Assembly (NCBI RefSeq): GCF_026241165.1 | Contig: NZ_JAPFQN010000004.1 | Span: 186,001-250,000 of the forward strand | Direction of reading: 5' to 3' | DNA length: 64,000 nt | DNA from: Mangrovivirga halotolerans | GTDB lineage: Bacteria; Bacteroidota; Bacteroidia; Cytophagales; Cyclobacteriaceae | Part shown: piece by piece, positions 26,123-36,400 of the stretch | Numbering within the stretch: the first letter of the stretch is position 1 | Layout of the letters: the number at the start of each line of letters is the position of its first letter | The notes under the pieces: generated by a model | Databases searched by the model: none | What the model saw: only the letters and a program-made list of their open reading frames with translations | What the model was told of the DNA's origin: nothing | Translations under genes and position numbers: made by a program

Positions 26123-26586
26123 TGTCAAAGTTTAAAAAGAAAAGTCAATCCAGTCAGGATATACCAACGGCCGCTTTGCCAGATATTATCTTCATGCTTC
26201 TATTCTTCTTTATGGTGACGACTGTGATCAGAGAAGATGAGATTTTGGTTGAGCAAAGCTTACCAGCTGCTGAAGATATCACTAAGCTGGAAAGAAAATC
26301 GCTTGTTTCTTATCTCTACGTAGGGCAACCGAAAGAAGCCAAGTTTGGTACTGAGCCATTAGTTCAGGCTAATGATGCATTTATCAGAATGGACGAGCTT
26401 ATCCTTTGGGTTACTCAGGAAAGAGATAAACTCGACGAAGTAGACAAAAATCAAATGACAGTATCTTTAAAAGTTGATAAAGATACTAAAATGGGTATCG
26501 TCTCGGACGTACAGCAAGAACTTCGTGAAGCAAATGCTTTGAAGATCATGTATAATACGCCACAGTTAGTAAAAGACGATATTTAA
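26122..26586 (+). CDS. exbD: ExbD/TolR family biopolymer transport protein, pair 1 second gene
   Basis: The 154-residue protein has its transmembrane aspartate in TAALPDIIFMLLFFFMVTT. The rest is a periplasmic domain with KMGIVSDVQQELREANALKI. It is a different ExbD lineage from the gene before it, so the motor probably uses two types. It is followed by a strong terminator and is highly similar to the protein at 27295. Confidence 0.92.
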   Translation: MSKFKKKSQSSQDIPTAALPDIIFMLLFFFMVTTVIREDEILVEQSLPAAEDITKLERKSLVSYLYVGQPKEAKFGTEPLVQANDAFIRMDELILWVTQERDKLDEVDKNQMTVSLKVDKDTKMGIVSDVQQELREANALKIMYNTPQLVKDDI

Positions 26587-26611
26587 TCCCACTGTGCAAA
26601 ATATATATATG

Positions 26612-26641
26612 GCCTCTCTGATCTCAGAGAGGCTTTTTTTT
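26612..26641 (+). terminator. Intrinsic terminator after the first exbD pair
   Basis: GCCTCTCTGA (26612-26621) pairs perfectly with TCAGAGAGGC (26624-26633) around a two-base loop and is followed by a T8 run. Confidence 0.92.
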
Positions 26642-26735
26642 ATTATTAATAACTAAAAGTTTAGTTTAATTGCTGTATATTTTATAACTTAATTCTTAGT
26701 TAAACAACTAAAGTATTAATAATAAATGTAATTAT

Positions 26736-27293
26736 ATGGCACGAAATAGACAGCAACAAGAAGTAAATGCAGGTTCTATGGCGGATATAGCCTTCTTACT
26801 TCTAATTTTTTTCCTGGTTACAACCCAGATAAATTCAGATAAAGGACTACAAATAAAGCTTCCGCCAAAAGCTGATGAACAAGATAAAACTCAAATCGAT
26901 ATACCCGATCGAAATCTTTTTAAGATACTAATCAATTCAAATGATCAGCTTTTAGTGGAAGACGAAATTCTTAACGATCCGAATTTACTTAAGGGTTTGG
27001 TTTATGAATTTATCAATAACAATGGAGAGAATTCTGAACTATCAGATAGTCCGCTAGAAGGAGTTGTGTCTATTAAAACTGATAGAGGAACGAGTTATGA
27101 TTTATTCATAAAAGTCCTGGATCAGGTTCAGGGTGCTTATTATAAATCCAGAGGTAGCCTATTTGGCCTTAGTGCAACTGAATACCTGAATCTAGATCCT
27201 AAAAATCCTAAGCAAAAGGCTAAGATCGATAAGGCTAAAGAATCTTTTCCGATGAGAATCTCTATTGCTGAACCAAATAAAATAGGAGGGTGA
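26736..27293 (+). CDS. exbD: ExbD/TolR family protein, pair 2 first gene
   Basis: The 185-residue paralogue of the gene at 25553 keeps the same helix (MADIAFLLLIFFLVTTQ) and the same ending (PMRISIAEPNKIGG). Differences are concentrated in the linker after the helix and in the middle of the periplasmic domain. It is separated from pair 1 by a terminator, so it must have its own promoter, which I could not identify. Codon use is less biased than in pair 1, suggesting lower expression. Confidence 0.9.
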   Translation: MARNRQQQEVNAGSMADIAFLLLIFFLVTTQINSDKGLQIKLPPKADEQDKTQIDIPDRNLFKILINSNDQLLVEDEILNDPNLLKGLVYEFINNNGENSELSDSPLEGVVSIKTDRGTSYDLFIKVLDQVQGAYYKSRGSLFGLSATEYLNLDPKNPKQKAKIDKAKESFPMRISIAEPNKIGG

Positions 27294-27294
27294 T

Positions 27295-27756
27295 ATGTCA
27301 AAATTTAGAAAAAGAAATAAGGCCAAACAAGAAATCCCAACTGCTGCTTTACCCGATATAATTTTTATGCTACTGTTTTTTTTCATGGTTACAACGGTGA
27401 TCAGGCAGGATAAGCTATTAGTTGAGCAAAAGCTACCAGATGCAAAAGACATTACAAAACTTGAGAGGAAATCGTTGGTTTCTCATTTATATGTAGGAAA
27501 ACCCAAAGAAGAAAAATTTGGACAAGAGCCTCTGGTTCAAGCTAATGATGCGTTTGTAAGAATGGATGAATTAGTTCTTTGGGTGACCAGGGAAAGAGAT
27601 AAACTCGACGAAATTGATAAAAATGCGATGACAATCTCTTTAAAGGTCGATCAGGAAACAAAAATGGGTATAGTTTCTGATGTACAACAGGAATTACGAG
27701 AAGCCAATGCTTTAAAGATCATGTATAATACTCCCCAACTTATTGAAAAGGAATAG
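27295..27756 (+). CDS. exbD: ExbD/TolR family protein, pair 2 second gene
   Basis: The 153-residue paralogue of the gene at 26122 retains TAALPDIIFMLLFFFMVTT and KMGIVSDVQQELREANALKI. It begins one base after the stop of its partner, preserving the two-gene arrangement of pair 1. An inverted repeat terminator follows. Confidence 0.9.
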   Translation: MSKFRKRNKAKQEIPTAALPDIIFMLLFFFMVTTVIRQDKLLVEQKLPDAKDITKLERKSLVSHLYVGKPKEEKFGQEPLVQANDAFVRMDELVLWVTRERDKLDEIDKNAMTISLKVDQETKMGIVSDVQQELREANALKIMYNTPQLIEKE

Positions 27757-27765
27757 TAAGTTGGT

Positions 27766-27804
27766 AATTATCCCGGCTTTCAAGTTGCTCCTGCCGGGAT
27801 AATT
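27766..27804. terminator. Inverted repeat after the second exbD pair
   Basis: AATTATCCCGGC (27766-27777) pairs perfectly with GCCGGGATAATT (27793-27804) across a 15-base loop. It lies 9 bases after the stop codon; the T-run is weak. Confidence 0.75.
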
Positions 27805-27906
27805 ATAATTGATATTAAATGTGTGACATAACTGTTAAGTATTTAATATCCTTTTGAGGAATTACAATGTCTTTCTTTATCTTGCGCGAGAATATATTTT
27901 TTATTT

Positions 27907-29244
27907 ATGGAGCAGGTTTTAGATAAGGGAACTCATAAATTAAACGATAAGAAAATAATTAACGGGTGGTCTTTTTTTGATTGGGCTAATTCAGTTTACT
28001 CATTAGTGATCACTTCTACAATATTTCCAATATACTTCACTTCAGCAACGAGGGCATTTTACGAAGGGGATAAGATTCCTTTTTTTGGTCTCCAAATAGA
28101 GAATTCGGTTTTATATTCCTACGCGTTATCTGCCAGTTTCCTGATCATCGCAGTGATGTTACCCTTGTTATCCGGGATTGCAGATAATAGTGGTAAGAAG
28201 ATCCAGTTTATGAAGTTTTTCACATATCTGGGATCATTATCCTGCGCAGGTTTGTTTTTCTTTAATGGCAGTAATGTCGAATATGGAATCATACTTACAG
28301 TATTGGCTGGAATAGGCTACAGTGGAGGATTGGTGTTTTACGATGCCTATCTTCCGGAGATAGTTACAGAAGACCGAATTGATAAGGTCAGCGCACGGGG
28401 ATATTCTTATGGTTATGCAGGCTCTGTAATTTTGCTCGTCCTTAATTTGTTTATGATTCAATCTCCTGATACATTTTTTCTTTCGGATGATGATCAGGCA
28501 GCACGGTTCAGTTTTCTTCTTGTCGGCATATGGTGGGCAGGGTTTGCTCAAATAAGTTTTAACAGGCTCCCTGAAAACCCCTATAACAGGAAAGTAACTA
28601 CTAAGGTATTAGCTAGCGGATATAAAGAAATAAGAAAAGTATTCAGGTCTCTCAGGCACTTGCCATTAATGAAAAAGTTTCTTTTGTCCTTTTTCCTTTA
28701 TAATATGGGAGTGCAGACCACCATGTACCTTGCCGCTACTTTTGGGGAAAAAGAGCTTAAGTTCGAAGGTGATTTTCTTATCCTTACTGTATTAGTTATT
28801 CAACTTGTAGCGATCATTGGTGCTATATTTTTTGCTTATCTCGCTACTAAAAAAGGGAATAAGTTTTCACTTGTGATTATGTTGATCATGTGGATAGCAA
28901 TTTGCTTTGGAGCATATTTTACCTACACTAAGATTCAATTTATAACCATAGCTTTCTTTGTTGGGCTGGTTATGGGTGGAATCCAGAGTTTATCGCGGGC
29001 AACTTTTGCTAAAATGATACCTGAAAAAACAATTGATCACGCAGGGTATTTTAGTTTTTATGATGTGACTTTTAATATTTCTATTGTGATCGGAACTTTC
29101 GGCTGGGGACTCGTCGAACAATTTACCCGTAACATGAGAAATTCGGTGATCTGGTTGACTATCCTATTCATCTTAGGATTAATTACCCTTATTACTATTC
29201 CTTTGTCTAAAGCTTTCAAAATACAGGAAGTGCCCGAGGATTAG
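27907..29244 (+). CDS. MFS transporter of the UMF1/Atg22-like family
   Basis: The 445-residue membrane protein has about twelve hydrophobic segments and starts with INGWSFFDWANSVYSLVITS, the signature of the Atg22-like/UMF1 major facilitator family. GGIQSLSRATFAKMIPE further on is also typical. In yeast Atg22 exports amino acids from the vacuole; the bacterial substrate is unknown. The gene is monocistronic and convergent with the DUF885 gene. Confidence 0.9.
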   Translation: MEQVLDKGTHKLNDKKIINGWSFFDWANSVYSLVITSTIFPIYFTSATRAFYEGDKIPFFGLQIENSVLYSYALSASFLIIAVMLPLLSGIADNSGKKIQFMKFFTYLGSLSCAGLFFFNGSNVEYGIILTVLAGIGYSGGLVFYDAYLPEIVTEDRIDKVSARGYSYGYAGSVILLVLNLFMIQSPDTFFLSDDDQAARFSFLLVGIWWAGFAQISFNRLPENPYNRKVTTKVLASGYKEIRKVFRSLRHLPLMKKFLLSFFLYNMGVQTTMYLAATFGEKELKFEGDFLILTVLVIQLVAIIGAIFFAYLATKKGNKFSLVIMLIMWIAICFGAYFTYTKIQFITIAFFVGLVMGGIQSLSRATFAKMIPEKTIDHAGYFSFYDVTFNISIVIGTFGWGLVEQFTRNMRNSVIWLTILFILGLITLITIPLSKAFKIQEVPED

Positions 29245-29325
29245 ATTGGTATAAAGAATAAATCACGTTTTTAGTTTTATAAGATCTTAACGGGTTTCTA
29301 TTGTTTATGGAAACATATATAAAAT

Positions 29326-29360
29326 AAAAAAGGCAAGCTAATTGATCAGCCTGCCTTTTT
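29326..29360. terminator. Bidirectional terminator between the MFS and DUF885 genes
   Basis: AAAAAGGCAAGCT (29326-29338) pairs with AGCCTGCCTTTTT (29348-29360) with one mismatch. Runs of A and T at the two ends let it work for both convergent genes. Confidence 0.85.
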
Positions 29361-29380
29361 TATTATTAATATTATTTCTT

Positions 29381-31243
29381 TTAGGCTTCTGTATTTTCGT
29401 CAGAAGTCTCACCTTTAGTTTCTTTTATATATTCGTTAACCAGGTCACCCAGGACATTTAAAGGAACTGCTCCGCTAGTTAGTACTACTTCATGAAATTC
29501 TCTAATGTCGAATTTATCGCCTAGTTCATCCATTGCTTTTTGTCTTAACTTCAGAATCTCAAGCATTCCTATCTTATAGGCTGTAGCCTGAGAAGGCAGT
29601 ACAATATGTCGATCAACCATTCTTACGCATTCTCTTTCACTACCTGAAGTATTTGTCATGTAGTAATCAATCCCTTCTTCTCTGGTCCACTTTTTCGAAT
29701 GAATACCTGTGTCAACTACAAGTCTGCATGCTCTCCAAAGCTCCATAGCAAGACGACCATAGTCTGAATATGGATTTTCGTAAAGTCCCATTTCTTTTGG
29801 GATAAACTCGCTATAAAGTCCCCATCCTTCAACATAAGCAGTGTAGCCGCCAAATTTTCTGAATTTTGGAATGCCAGTTAATTCCTGTGCAATAGTACGG
29901 TCCATGTGGTGGCCAGGGATTCCTTCATGGTAAGCCAGTGCTTCCATTTCAAACTTTGGCATATTACGGCTGTCAGCAAGGTTTGCATAATATGTGCCCG
30001 GTCTTGATCCGTCAGGAGCAGGTGCCTGGTAAAATGCTTTGCCTGCTGAGTTTTCTCTGAACTTCTCTACTCGTTTAACCTGAATTCTTGCTTTTGGTGT
30101 AGTGATGAAAAGCTCATCCAGTCTGCTTTCCATATTGTCAATGATCGATTTGGCACTGTCCATATAATCTTCTTTACCTTCATCGGTATTAGGATAGTAA
30201 AATTGATCATCTGTTTTCAGGAAGGTGAAGAATTCTTGTAATGTACCATCAAACCCAACTTCTTTCATGATCTCTTTCATTTCACCATGAATTCTCTGCA
30301 CTTCGTCAAGACCGATCTGGTGAATTTCTTCAGCCGTTAAATCTGTAGTTGTCGTTCTTTTTAAAGCAACATTATAATATTTATCTCCTCCAGGCCATTT
30401 CCAGATGCCATCAAGAGTATTTGCTCTTTCTTCTTGTGATTTTAAGAAAGTAAGTAAGCTTGCATAAGCAGGTTGTACGGAATTGAGCAATTCTTCTTTT
30501 GCCTTGTTGATGAAATCATTTTTTATTTCTTCAGGTAAGCCAAGGGCATTAATTTTTTTTGTGAAGTCTGCTAATAATGTACTCGGTTCTCCATCAGTAA
30601 AAGGAACCCCTTTTATAATATTTTCTGATCCTTCTATAACGTGATCAAAAACGAATTTAGGAGGTATGATTCCTTTATCTTCTCTAATCCTCAGGTTTTC
30701 AATGAGTTGATCAAAAAGAGGCTTAACACCTTTTAACCTTGAGATATAAGCTGCTGCATCACTTGAGTCAGTAACCTGATGAATGTTTATCAGCATGGCT
30801 GGTACTTGTGAATGCAAACCGTACATTTGATTCACCGGGTAATTGTGAAATCTCCATCTGAAATCTTCAATCTCATTTTCCCTGTCTTCTTTAAACAACT
30901 CGTAACTGATTTTGGTTTGCTTATCCAGTAATTCAGGATTGATTGAGTCTTTTAAATATTGCAGCTCCTTTTTGGCGATTTCCAATTCTTTTTTGGCATT
31001 TTCATCAGAGATATCATCCCATTTTCCATAATCCTTTTTTATACCGAGATAACTTTGGTACATCGGACTTCTGTCTACGGCTGCATCAAATACTGAATCA
31101 AAGAAGTGATTAGCCTTTTGTGATTCAGCTTTAATATCAGCTTCAGTATAAGTTTGGGCTTCAGTCGTGTCTTTTTCATTGCCACAGCTTGTTAAAAGCA
31201 AAGCAAATAAAGACACAATGAATCCATAATTTAATAGCTTCAT
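29381..31243 (-). CDS. DUF885 domain lipoprotein, putative metallopeptidase-like
   Basis: The 620-residue protein has a lipoprotein signal (LFALLLTSCGNEK, cysteine near residue 20), so it is anchored in an envelope membrane. The DUF885 domain contains the zinc-peptidase-like motif EALAYHEGIPGHHMDRTIAQE in part (HEGxPGHH), followed by YVEGWGLYSE. DUF885 proteins are long, largely helical and probably hydrolases; the substrate is unknown. Length matches the family (about 570-630). Confidence 0.88.
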   Translation of the reverse strand: MKLLNYGFIVSLFALLLTSCGNEKDTTEAQTYTEADIKAESQKANHFFDSVFDAAVDRSPMYQSYLGIKKDYGKWDDISDENAKKELEIAKKELQYLKDSINPELLDKQTKISYELFKEDRENEIEDFRWRFHNYPVNQMYGLHSQVPAMLINIHQVTDSSDAAAYISRLKGVKPLFDQLIENLRIREDKGIIPPKFVFDHVIEGSENIIKGVPFTDGEPSTLLADFTKKINALGLPEEIKNDFINKAKEELLNSVQPAYASLLTFLKSQEERANTLDGIWKWPGGDKYYNVALKRTTTTDLTAEEIHQIGLDEVQRIHGEMKEIMKEVGFDGTLQEFFTFLKTDDQFYYPNTDEGKEDYMDSAKSIIDNMESRLDELFITTPKARIQVKRVEKFRENSAGKAFYQAPAPDGSRPGTYYANLADSRNMPKFEMEALAYHEGIPGHHMDRTIAQELTGIPKFRKFGGYTAYVEGWGLYSEFIPKEMGLYENPYSDYGRLAMELWRACRLVVDTGIHSKKWTREEGIDYYMTNTSGSERECVRMVDRHIVLPSQATAYKIGMLEILKLRQKAMDELGDKFDIREFHEVVLTSGAVPLNVLGDLVNEYIKETKGETSDENTEA

Positions 31244-31362
31244 TGTAATTGAGTTTACATTAATAATATGACAAATAACCCTACTAATTTAATGATAGTA
31301 ATATTCCCTGAAAAGCAGGATCAAAAGATTTATATGAAGGGCAATTCTTTAATTTTAATGGG

Positions 31363-33144
31363 TTAAACTATCTGAGGATATAATAGTGATATAAGAATAA
31401 AAGCAGTAGTAAGGTAAATAACAGTTACCGGAAGTCCGACCTTGAAGAAATCTTTAAATTGATATCCACCCGGACCAAAAATTATCAGGTGTGTCTGGTA
31501 ACTGATCGGAGTGAGGAAAGCGCATGATGCCGAAAAAGCTATTCCAAGATAAAATGGCATCCCTGATACACCAAGCTGTTGACTGACCTCGAAGGCAATA
31601 GGGAAAGCGATTGAAACTGCAGCGGCATTAAACACCACATTAGTTAGTATTACGCATGCAATCATTAAACCTGCAAGAATAGCTAAGTTGCCATAATCGA
31701 TCAGATTTTCGATCATGAAATTAGCTATTATGTTGCCAGCACCTGAATTAAAAACAGCTTCACCCAGGGCAATACTCATGACAAGGATTGCAACCATATT
31801 CAGGTCTAATTCACGTTTAACGTCCTGAAGTGTAAGCATATTAGTTCCTACCAATATCGAGAAAATTACCAGAAGAGAAGTAAACAACGAGGTTTGACCA
31901 TAGATCAATAACCCTGCTATCAAAACACCAATTATTCCCAGAACATAGTATTTCTTTTTATCGCTTTGTACCACTTCTCTGGTTGAAGATATTATAAACA
32001 GATCTCTGTATAATTCAACTCTTTCCTTAAAATCTTTACCACTAAACAAGAGCAGCACATCTCCTGCCTGAAGAGGTATATCACCGATTTTACCACTTAG
32101 CTTTTGTCCTTGTCGGTGAATTGCGACAACTGCAGCATCATACCGGTTTCTGAAACTGGCTTCTTTTACAGTCTTACCAACCATACTACTGTAGTTACTT
32201 ACTACACATTCGGTAACTTCTATTTCATCTTCAACAGAATATAGGTCCTCCTGTGGTAGCTTAAGTCCATTATTACTTTTTGCCAGTTCAATAATATGAT
32301 CAGTATTTCCGGCAAAAATGAGTACATCCCCACTAAGAATTACTTCTTCGGGTTCAACGGGGGAGATCTTCTGGTTTTCTCTGATTATTTCCACCAGGAA
32401 AACCCCTTTCATATTTCTTAATCCAGCATTTTTGATGCTTTTACCCAGGTATTCAGAATTTTTCTTAACCTTGGTTTCAATCAGGTATTCTCTTTGCTTT
32501 TCTTTAAAGCTGTCGATCAGGTCCTTATAATTTGGTAATAACTTACTGGCAAAGAATGTCAAAAATAAAATACCAATGACAGTGATAATAGTTCCAATGA
32601 TTAACAGATCTGTCGATTTGATTAAAGGCTCATTATTCTTCTGTAAAAACCCGATCAAAAGAAGGGTGGTAGAAGTACCAATAATAGTAATCATACCGCC
32701 CATGATCGTGGCAAATGACATTGGGATCAATAGTTTTGATGGGGCTATCTTATGTCGTTTTCCCCATTTGATAACGTATGGAGTCATTAAAGCTACAACT
32801 GGTGTATTATTAATGAAGCTGGAAAGAAATGCCACCTGGAACATCATCCTGGAGATAAAAGTGCGATAGGAAATCCCATCGCGAAACATTCCCTTGAATA
32901 TAAGTTCGATATTGAAATTTTTCCTGATGCCGGTGGTGATTAATATAAGTAGAATTATGCTGGCGATCTTGTCATTGGATAGCCCCTTGATTACTGTCGG
33001 ACCGGAAATGATACCTGTTATTACAAAAAATATTATAGTATAAGCAAAACTGACTACGGGACGCAACCAGTTTTTATAAATAGCAATAAACATAAATACT
33101 ATTGCCAGAAATACTATATAGGGTTGATAGGGTAACGGTATCAT
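31363..33144 (-). CDS. SLC13-type transporter with two TrkA-C domains
   Basis: The 593-residue membrane protein has two sets of hydrophobic helices separated by a cytoplasmic region with two TrkA-C (RCK_C) domains (about residues 205-290 and 300-380). Features such as FINNTPVVALMTPYV in the first half and NVVFNAAAVSIAFPIAFEVS and LTPISYQTHLIIFGPGGYQF in the second are those of divalent anion:sodium symporters. The cargo is probably a dicarboxylate, sulfate or citrate. It has its own promoter region. Confidence 0.88.
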   Translation of the reverse strand: MIPLPYQPYIVFLAIVFMFIAIYKNWLRPVVSFAYTIIFFVITGIISGPTVIKGLSNDKIASIILLILITTGIRKNFNIELIFKGMFRDGISYRTFISRMMFQVAFLSSFINNTPVVALMTPYVIKWGKRHKIAPSKLLIPMSFATIMGGMITIIGTSTTLLLIGFLQKNNEPLIKSTDLLIIGTIITVIGILFLTFFASKLLPNYKDLIDSFKEKQREYLIETKVKKNSEYLGKSIKNAGLRNMKGVFLVEIIRENQKISPVEPEEVILSGDVLIFAGNTDHIIELAKSNNGLKLPQEDLYSVEDEIEVTECVVSNYSSMVGKTVKEASFRNRYDAAVVAIHRQGQKLSGKIGDIPLQAGDVLLLFSGKDFKERVELYRDLFIISSTREVVQSDKKKYYVLGIIGVLIAGLLIYGQTSLFTSLLVIFSILVGTNMLTLQDVKRELDLNMVAILVMSIALGEAVFNSGAGNIIANFMIENLIDYGNLAILAGLMIACVILTNVVFNAAAVSIAFPIAFEVSQQLGVSGMPFYLGIAFSASCAFLTPISYQTHLIIFGPGGYQFKDFFKVGLPVTVIYLTTAFILISLLYPQIV

Positions 33145-33219
33145 TGTTAACGTTTATACACTTCTTTTTCCGGCAACAAAAGTATGCAGAACTTTTGTAT
33201 TTGGTATTTCTTCGGTCAT
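33145..33219 (-). pseudogene. Decayed C-terminal fragment of a YtcJ-like amidohydrolase
   Basis: The minus-strand frame from 33219 gives MTEEIPNTKVLHTFVAGKRSV and a stop. This resembles the end of the amidohydrolase at 37011 (EEIPQTKILQTFIGGKQVY): EEIP, TK, L, TF and GK are identical. One extra A in the AAAAA run converts the expected GKEVYKR ending into GKRSV-stop, and a TGA lies in frame just upstream. The rest of the gene is gone. It abuts the start of the SLC13 gene. Confidence 0.6.
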
Positions 33220-33499
33220 TATTTTTCAAATCAACTTTGTTAAAATCGCTAATGTAAATTGATTAACCAAATCGATAATTGGTTTTCTTAGCTTTCGTGA
33301 ATGGACCTTAGTTTTCATATTTATTTTTCACAGGGTTTATAAAAATACCGAAGGTTGGGTATTGTGCTGAGGAATGCTGCTTTATAAATTATAAACCTAT
33401 CCTGCATATTGGATGATACACCTTCAGGTTCAATTACAGGAATAATAAGCGCAATCAGCGTTGAAAATCAACCAACTATGAATCTCAAATGTGATAATT
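33220..33499. other. Intergenic stretch before the multicopper oxidase
   Basis: Nothing but AT-rich sequence, the upstream part of the amidohydrolase remnant and the presumed promoters of the two neighbouring genes is visible. No RNA gene or open reading frame was found. Confidence 0.5.
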
Positions 33500-36400
33500 A
33501 TGGCTACTCACGAAATTGAATTAAAAACCTCTATTGCATCTATTAATGTTGGATCACCTGGGGTTTCAGGTGAATTAATTGCCAATAATCTCGAAGTATA
33601 TAACGGGAAAATGGGAGTAATTATTCCAAATGATTTTCCTGTTGAAATCCCTGGTGGTGTTATCAATGTGGGTGATACGCTTGTAGTTCGTCTTGTTAAT
33701 GACCTACCGGTTCCAGTAGTTACCGGGATTCACTGGCATGGAATTGAGTTGCAAAATAATGCAGATGGCACTCAGGTTACTCAAAATCCGATTCCTGCAG
33801 GCAATATACAGATGTTAGGAGGGGTTGGGCCTTTTGTTGGAGGAACTCATCTTTATAAATTTAAGGTCACTCGTCCCGGGATATTCTGGTTTCATCCACA
33901 CCATTTTCATTCAACCAATCGGGTCTTCAAAGGGTTGTATGGCATGCTCGTAGTCACCGATCCCAATGAATCTGCCCTTATTCCAGGGACCATTCCAGAT
34001 GCTTCTAACACGGAACAGGTAATTTTAAGTGATATAACTGTATGCGGTGCGCCCGGTGGAAGCCCTACTAATAATCCAGGTTATGATTTGTCTCTGCCCT
34101 GGGCGGGGCCCGGAGGTGTTCTTCCACCTCAAGCAGGGTTTTCTCCGGAACAACTGTGTGAAATTAGGCCAGTTGATGAAGAGGGGAGTTCAATAGGTGT
34201 GGTCCCATTTAATGCGGGTGAAGTTCCTAATCTGCAACGACCAACAGGCAAAATAAACGAAGGAATTACTGTGTTGACCAATGGGGCTAACGTTGGGCCA
34301 AGAGGGGGGACACCCGATTCACCGGATCCGATTGATCCATCGATTGTTACAATGATAGATGTACAACCCGGACAGGGATTACGATTACAATTGGCAAATT
34401 GTTCGATAGGAAGATATTTCAGACTACGTTTGACTACGAATGATGGAACACAAATTAACCTTGTTCGAATAGGAGGAGAAGGTGGGATATTAGATCATGC
34501 CGTGTTAGAGGGAGGGATTATAGATGGTTTCGATACAAAATATAGCCCTGGGGAAATTTTGCTGGCTCCAGGAGAACGCGCTGACGTTGTAGCTGCTATC
34601 CCAGATGATGGAACCACCGATTTAACAATGTGGACTCTTGATTTTGAAAGATTTCCCGGAGCTCCAGTTTCTCCAGTAGTGCAAGGACCGTATTCCTTTA
34701 TCCCAACTGTACCTGTTTTACATTTAAATGTTACCGGTGCTTCGGTAGCTCCGGCTTTTACAATTACCGGAACACCAAATGGAATTGGAGGTACTCCATT
34801 AAGAGCTTCAACGGGTGACCTTGTAGATGAACTTACTATAACCACTCCGGATACCTTTCTCGATCCTGCTGGTTTTTCTCCACCAAAAGAGGGGAGAGAT
34901 GAAGCTGTGATCTGGCTGAGTCCAGGCTCAGGTATTAATTCGTTAAGTGGAGAGTTTTCAGGAGATCCCTACACCAGCATACCGCATATCAGTTCATCAA
35001 GATATGTTAAGGAAGGTGATATGCTGGAATTAACAGTTTCCAATGGAACTGGTGCACATCATCCTTTTCACCTGCATGGTTTTTCCTTTCAGCCTAAATC
35101 TATTACTGGACCTTCAGGGACCTTCACCTATGATTATAATGAATTCAGAGATACGCTGGATGTTCCCAGTGAACATTCACTTATATTTAGAGTGAAGATT
35201 GAAGACGACCGGCCTTTTGCTGATGATTCAACAACTCACAGGGGAGGTTCCCTAGGACGCTGGCTTTTTCATTGCCATATATTTTTTCATGCTCACCGAG
35301 GAATGATTAGTGAGCTGGTTGTTACTGATAAGGATGGCTCGGGAGATGAAAAACCTTATATTAGTGTTTATGGATCCTGGGCTTATGCCCCTAGTGGGAT
35401 GATTGCCGAAAGACGCGGGTGGTATTTCTTGCGTGATGGAGATACCCTTGGATCTATTGTTGCTCACTTGCAAGATGGTACTCCAATCGGGGATATATCA
35501 ATCGATACTACTACAAAAAAATGGTTTTGGCAATCCCATACCCCGCCTGATCCTGCTTTACCTGATCAGATTAATTATGTGTATGTGACCATTACGGGAA
35601 CCTCTGGACGAAAAGACCAGGCTGTGTTCAGACTTCAAATTGGAGGAGTTGATGAAGGCTCTGACATTGGTGACCCCCATATCAAGACTTTAGATGGAAC
35701 TAAATACGACTTTCAGGCTGTAGGTGAATTTATTCTTCTAGCCGATCGGGATGGAATGATGATTCAGTCTCGCCAAACTCCTGTGGCAACAGCCAAGCCA
35801 ATTACTCACCCATATTCAGGACTTACTTCTTGCGTGAGCGTGAACACAGCTGTCGCTGCCCGGGTAGGATCTCATTATATTTCATATCAGCCAAACGAAA
35901 AAGAAGAAGGAGTTCTCGATTTTTATGTTGATGGAAAATTAACTGAATTAACTCTTCAGGAATTCAAACTTGATAACAATACAATTAAAGGTATTAGCAT
36001 CAATGGAAAGATGACATTACGGGTTGACTTTTCTAATCATGCCGTTTTGATAGTGACCCCACGGTTTTGGAATAGTAAAAAGATTCATTACCTAAATATA
36101 AGTGTTTATCATACTCATGGTGATGAGGGGATAATGGGGAAAATTCCGGAAGGCCATTGGTTACCTAAATTAAAAAGCGGAGCCCGGCTAGGTCGAAAAC
36201 CGAGAGATCTGCAAGAACGGTATATCCAACTTTATCAAACCTTCGCCGATTCCTGGAGAGTTAAAGAGAAAAATAGTCTATTTACTTATGAGAAAGGTAA
36301 ATCCACAAGTGATTATACTGATAAAGATTGGCCCGCATTTCAACCTCCTTGTGAATTGAAAAAGAAATTTGAGATACCAGGTTCTTCAATACTTCCGGAA

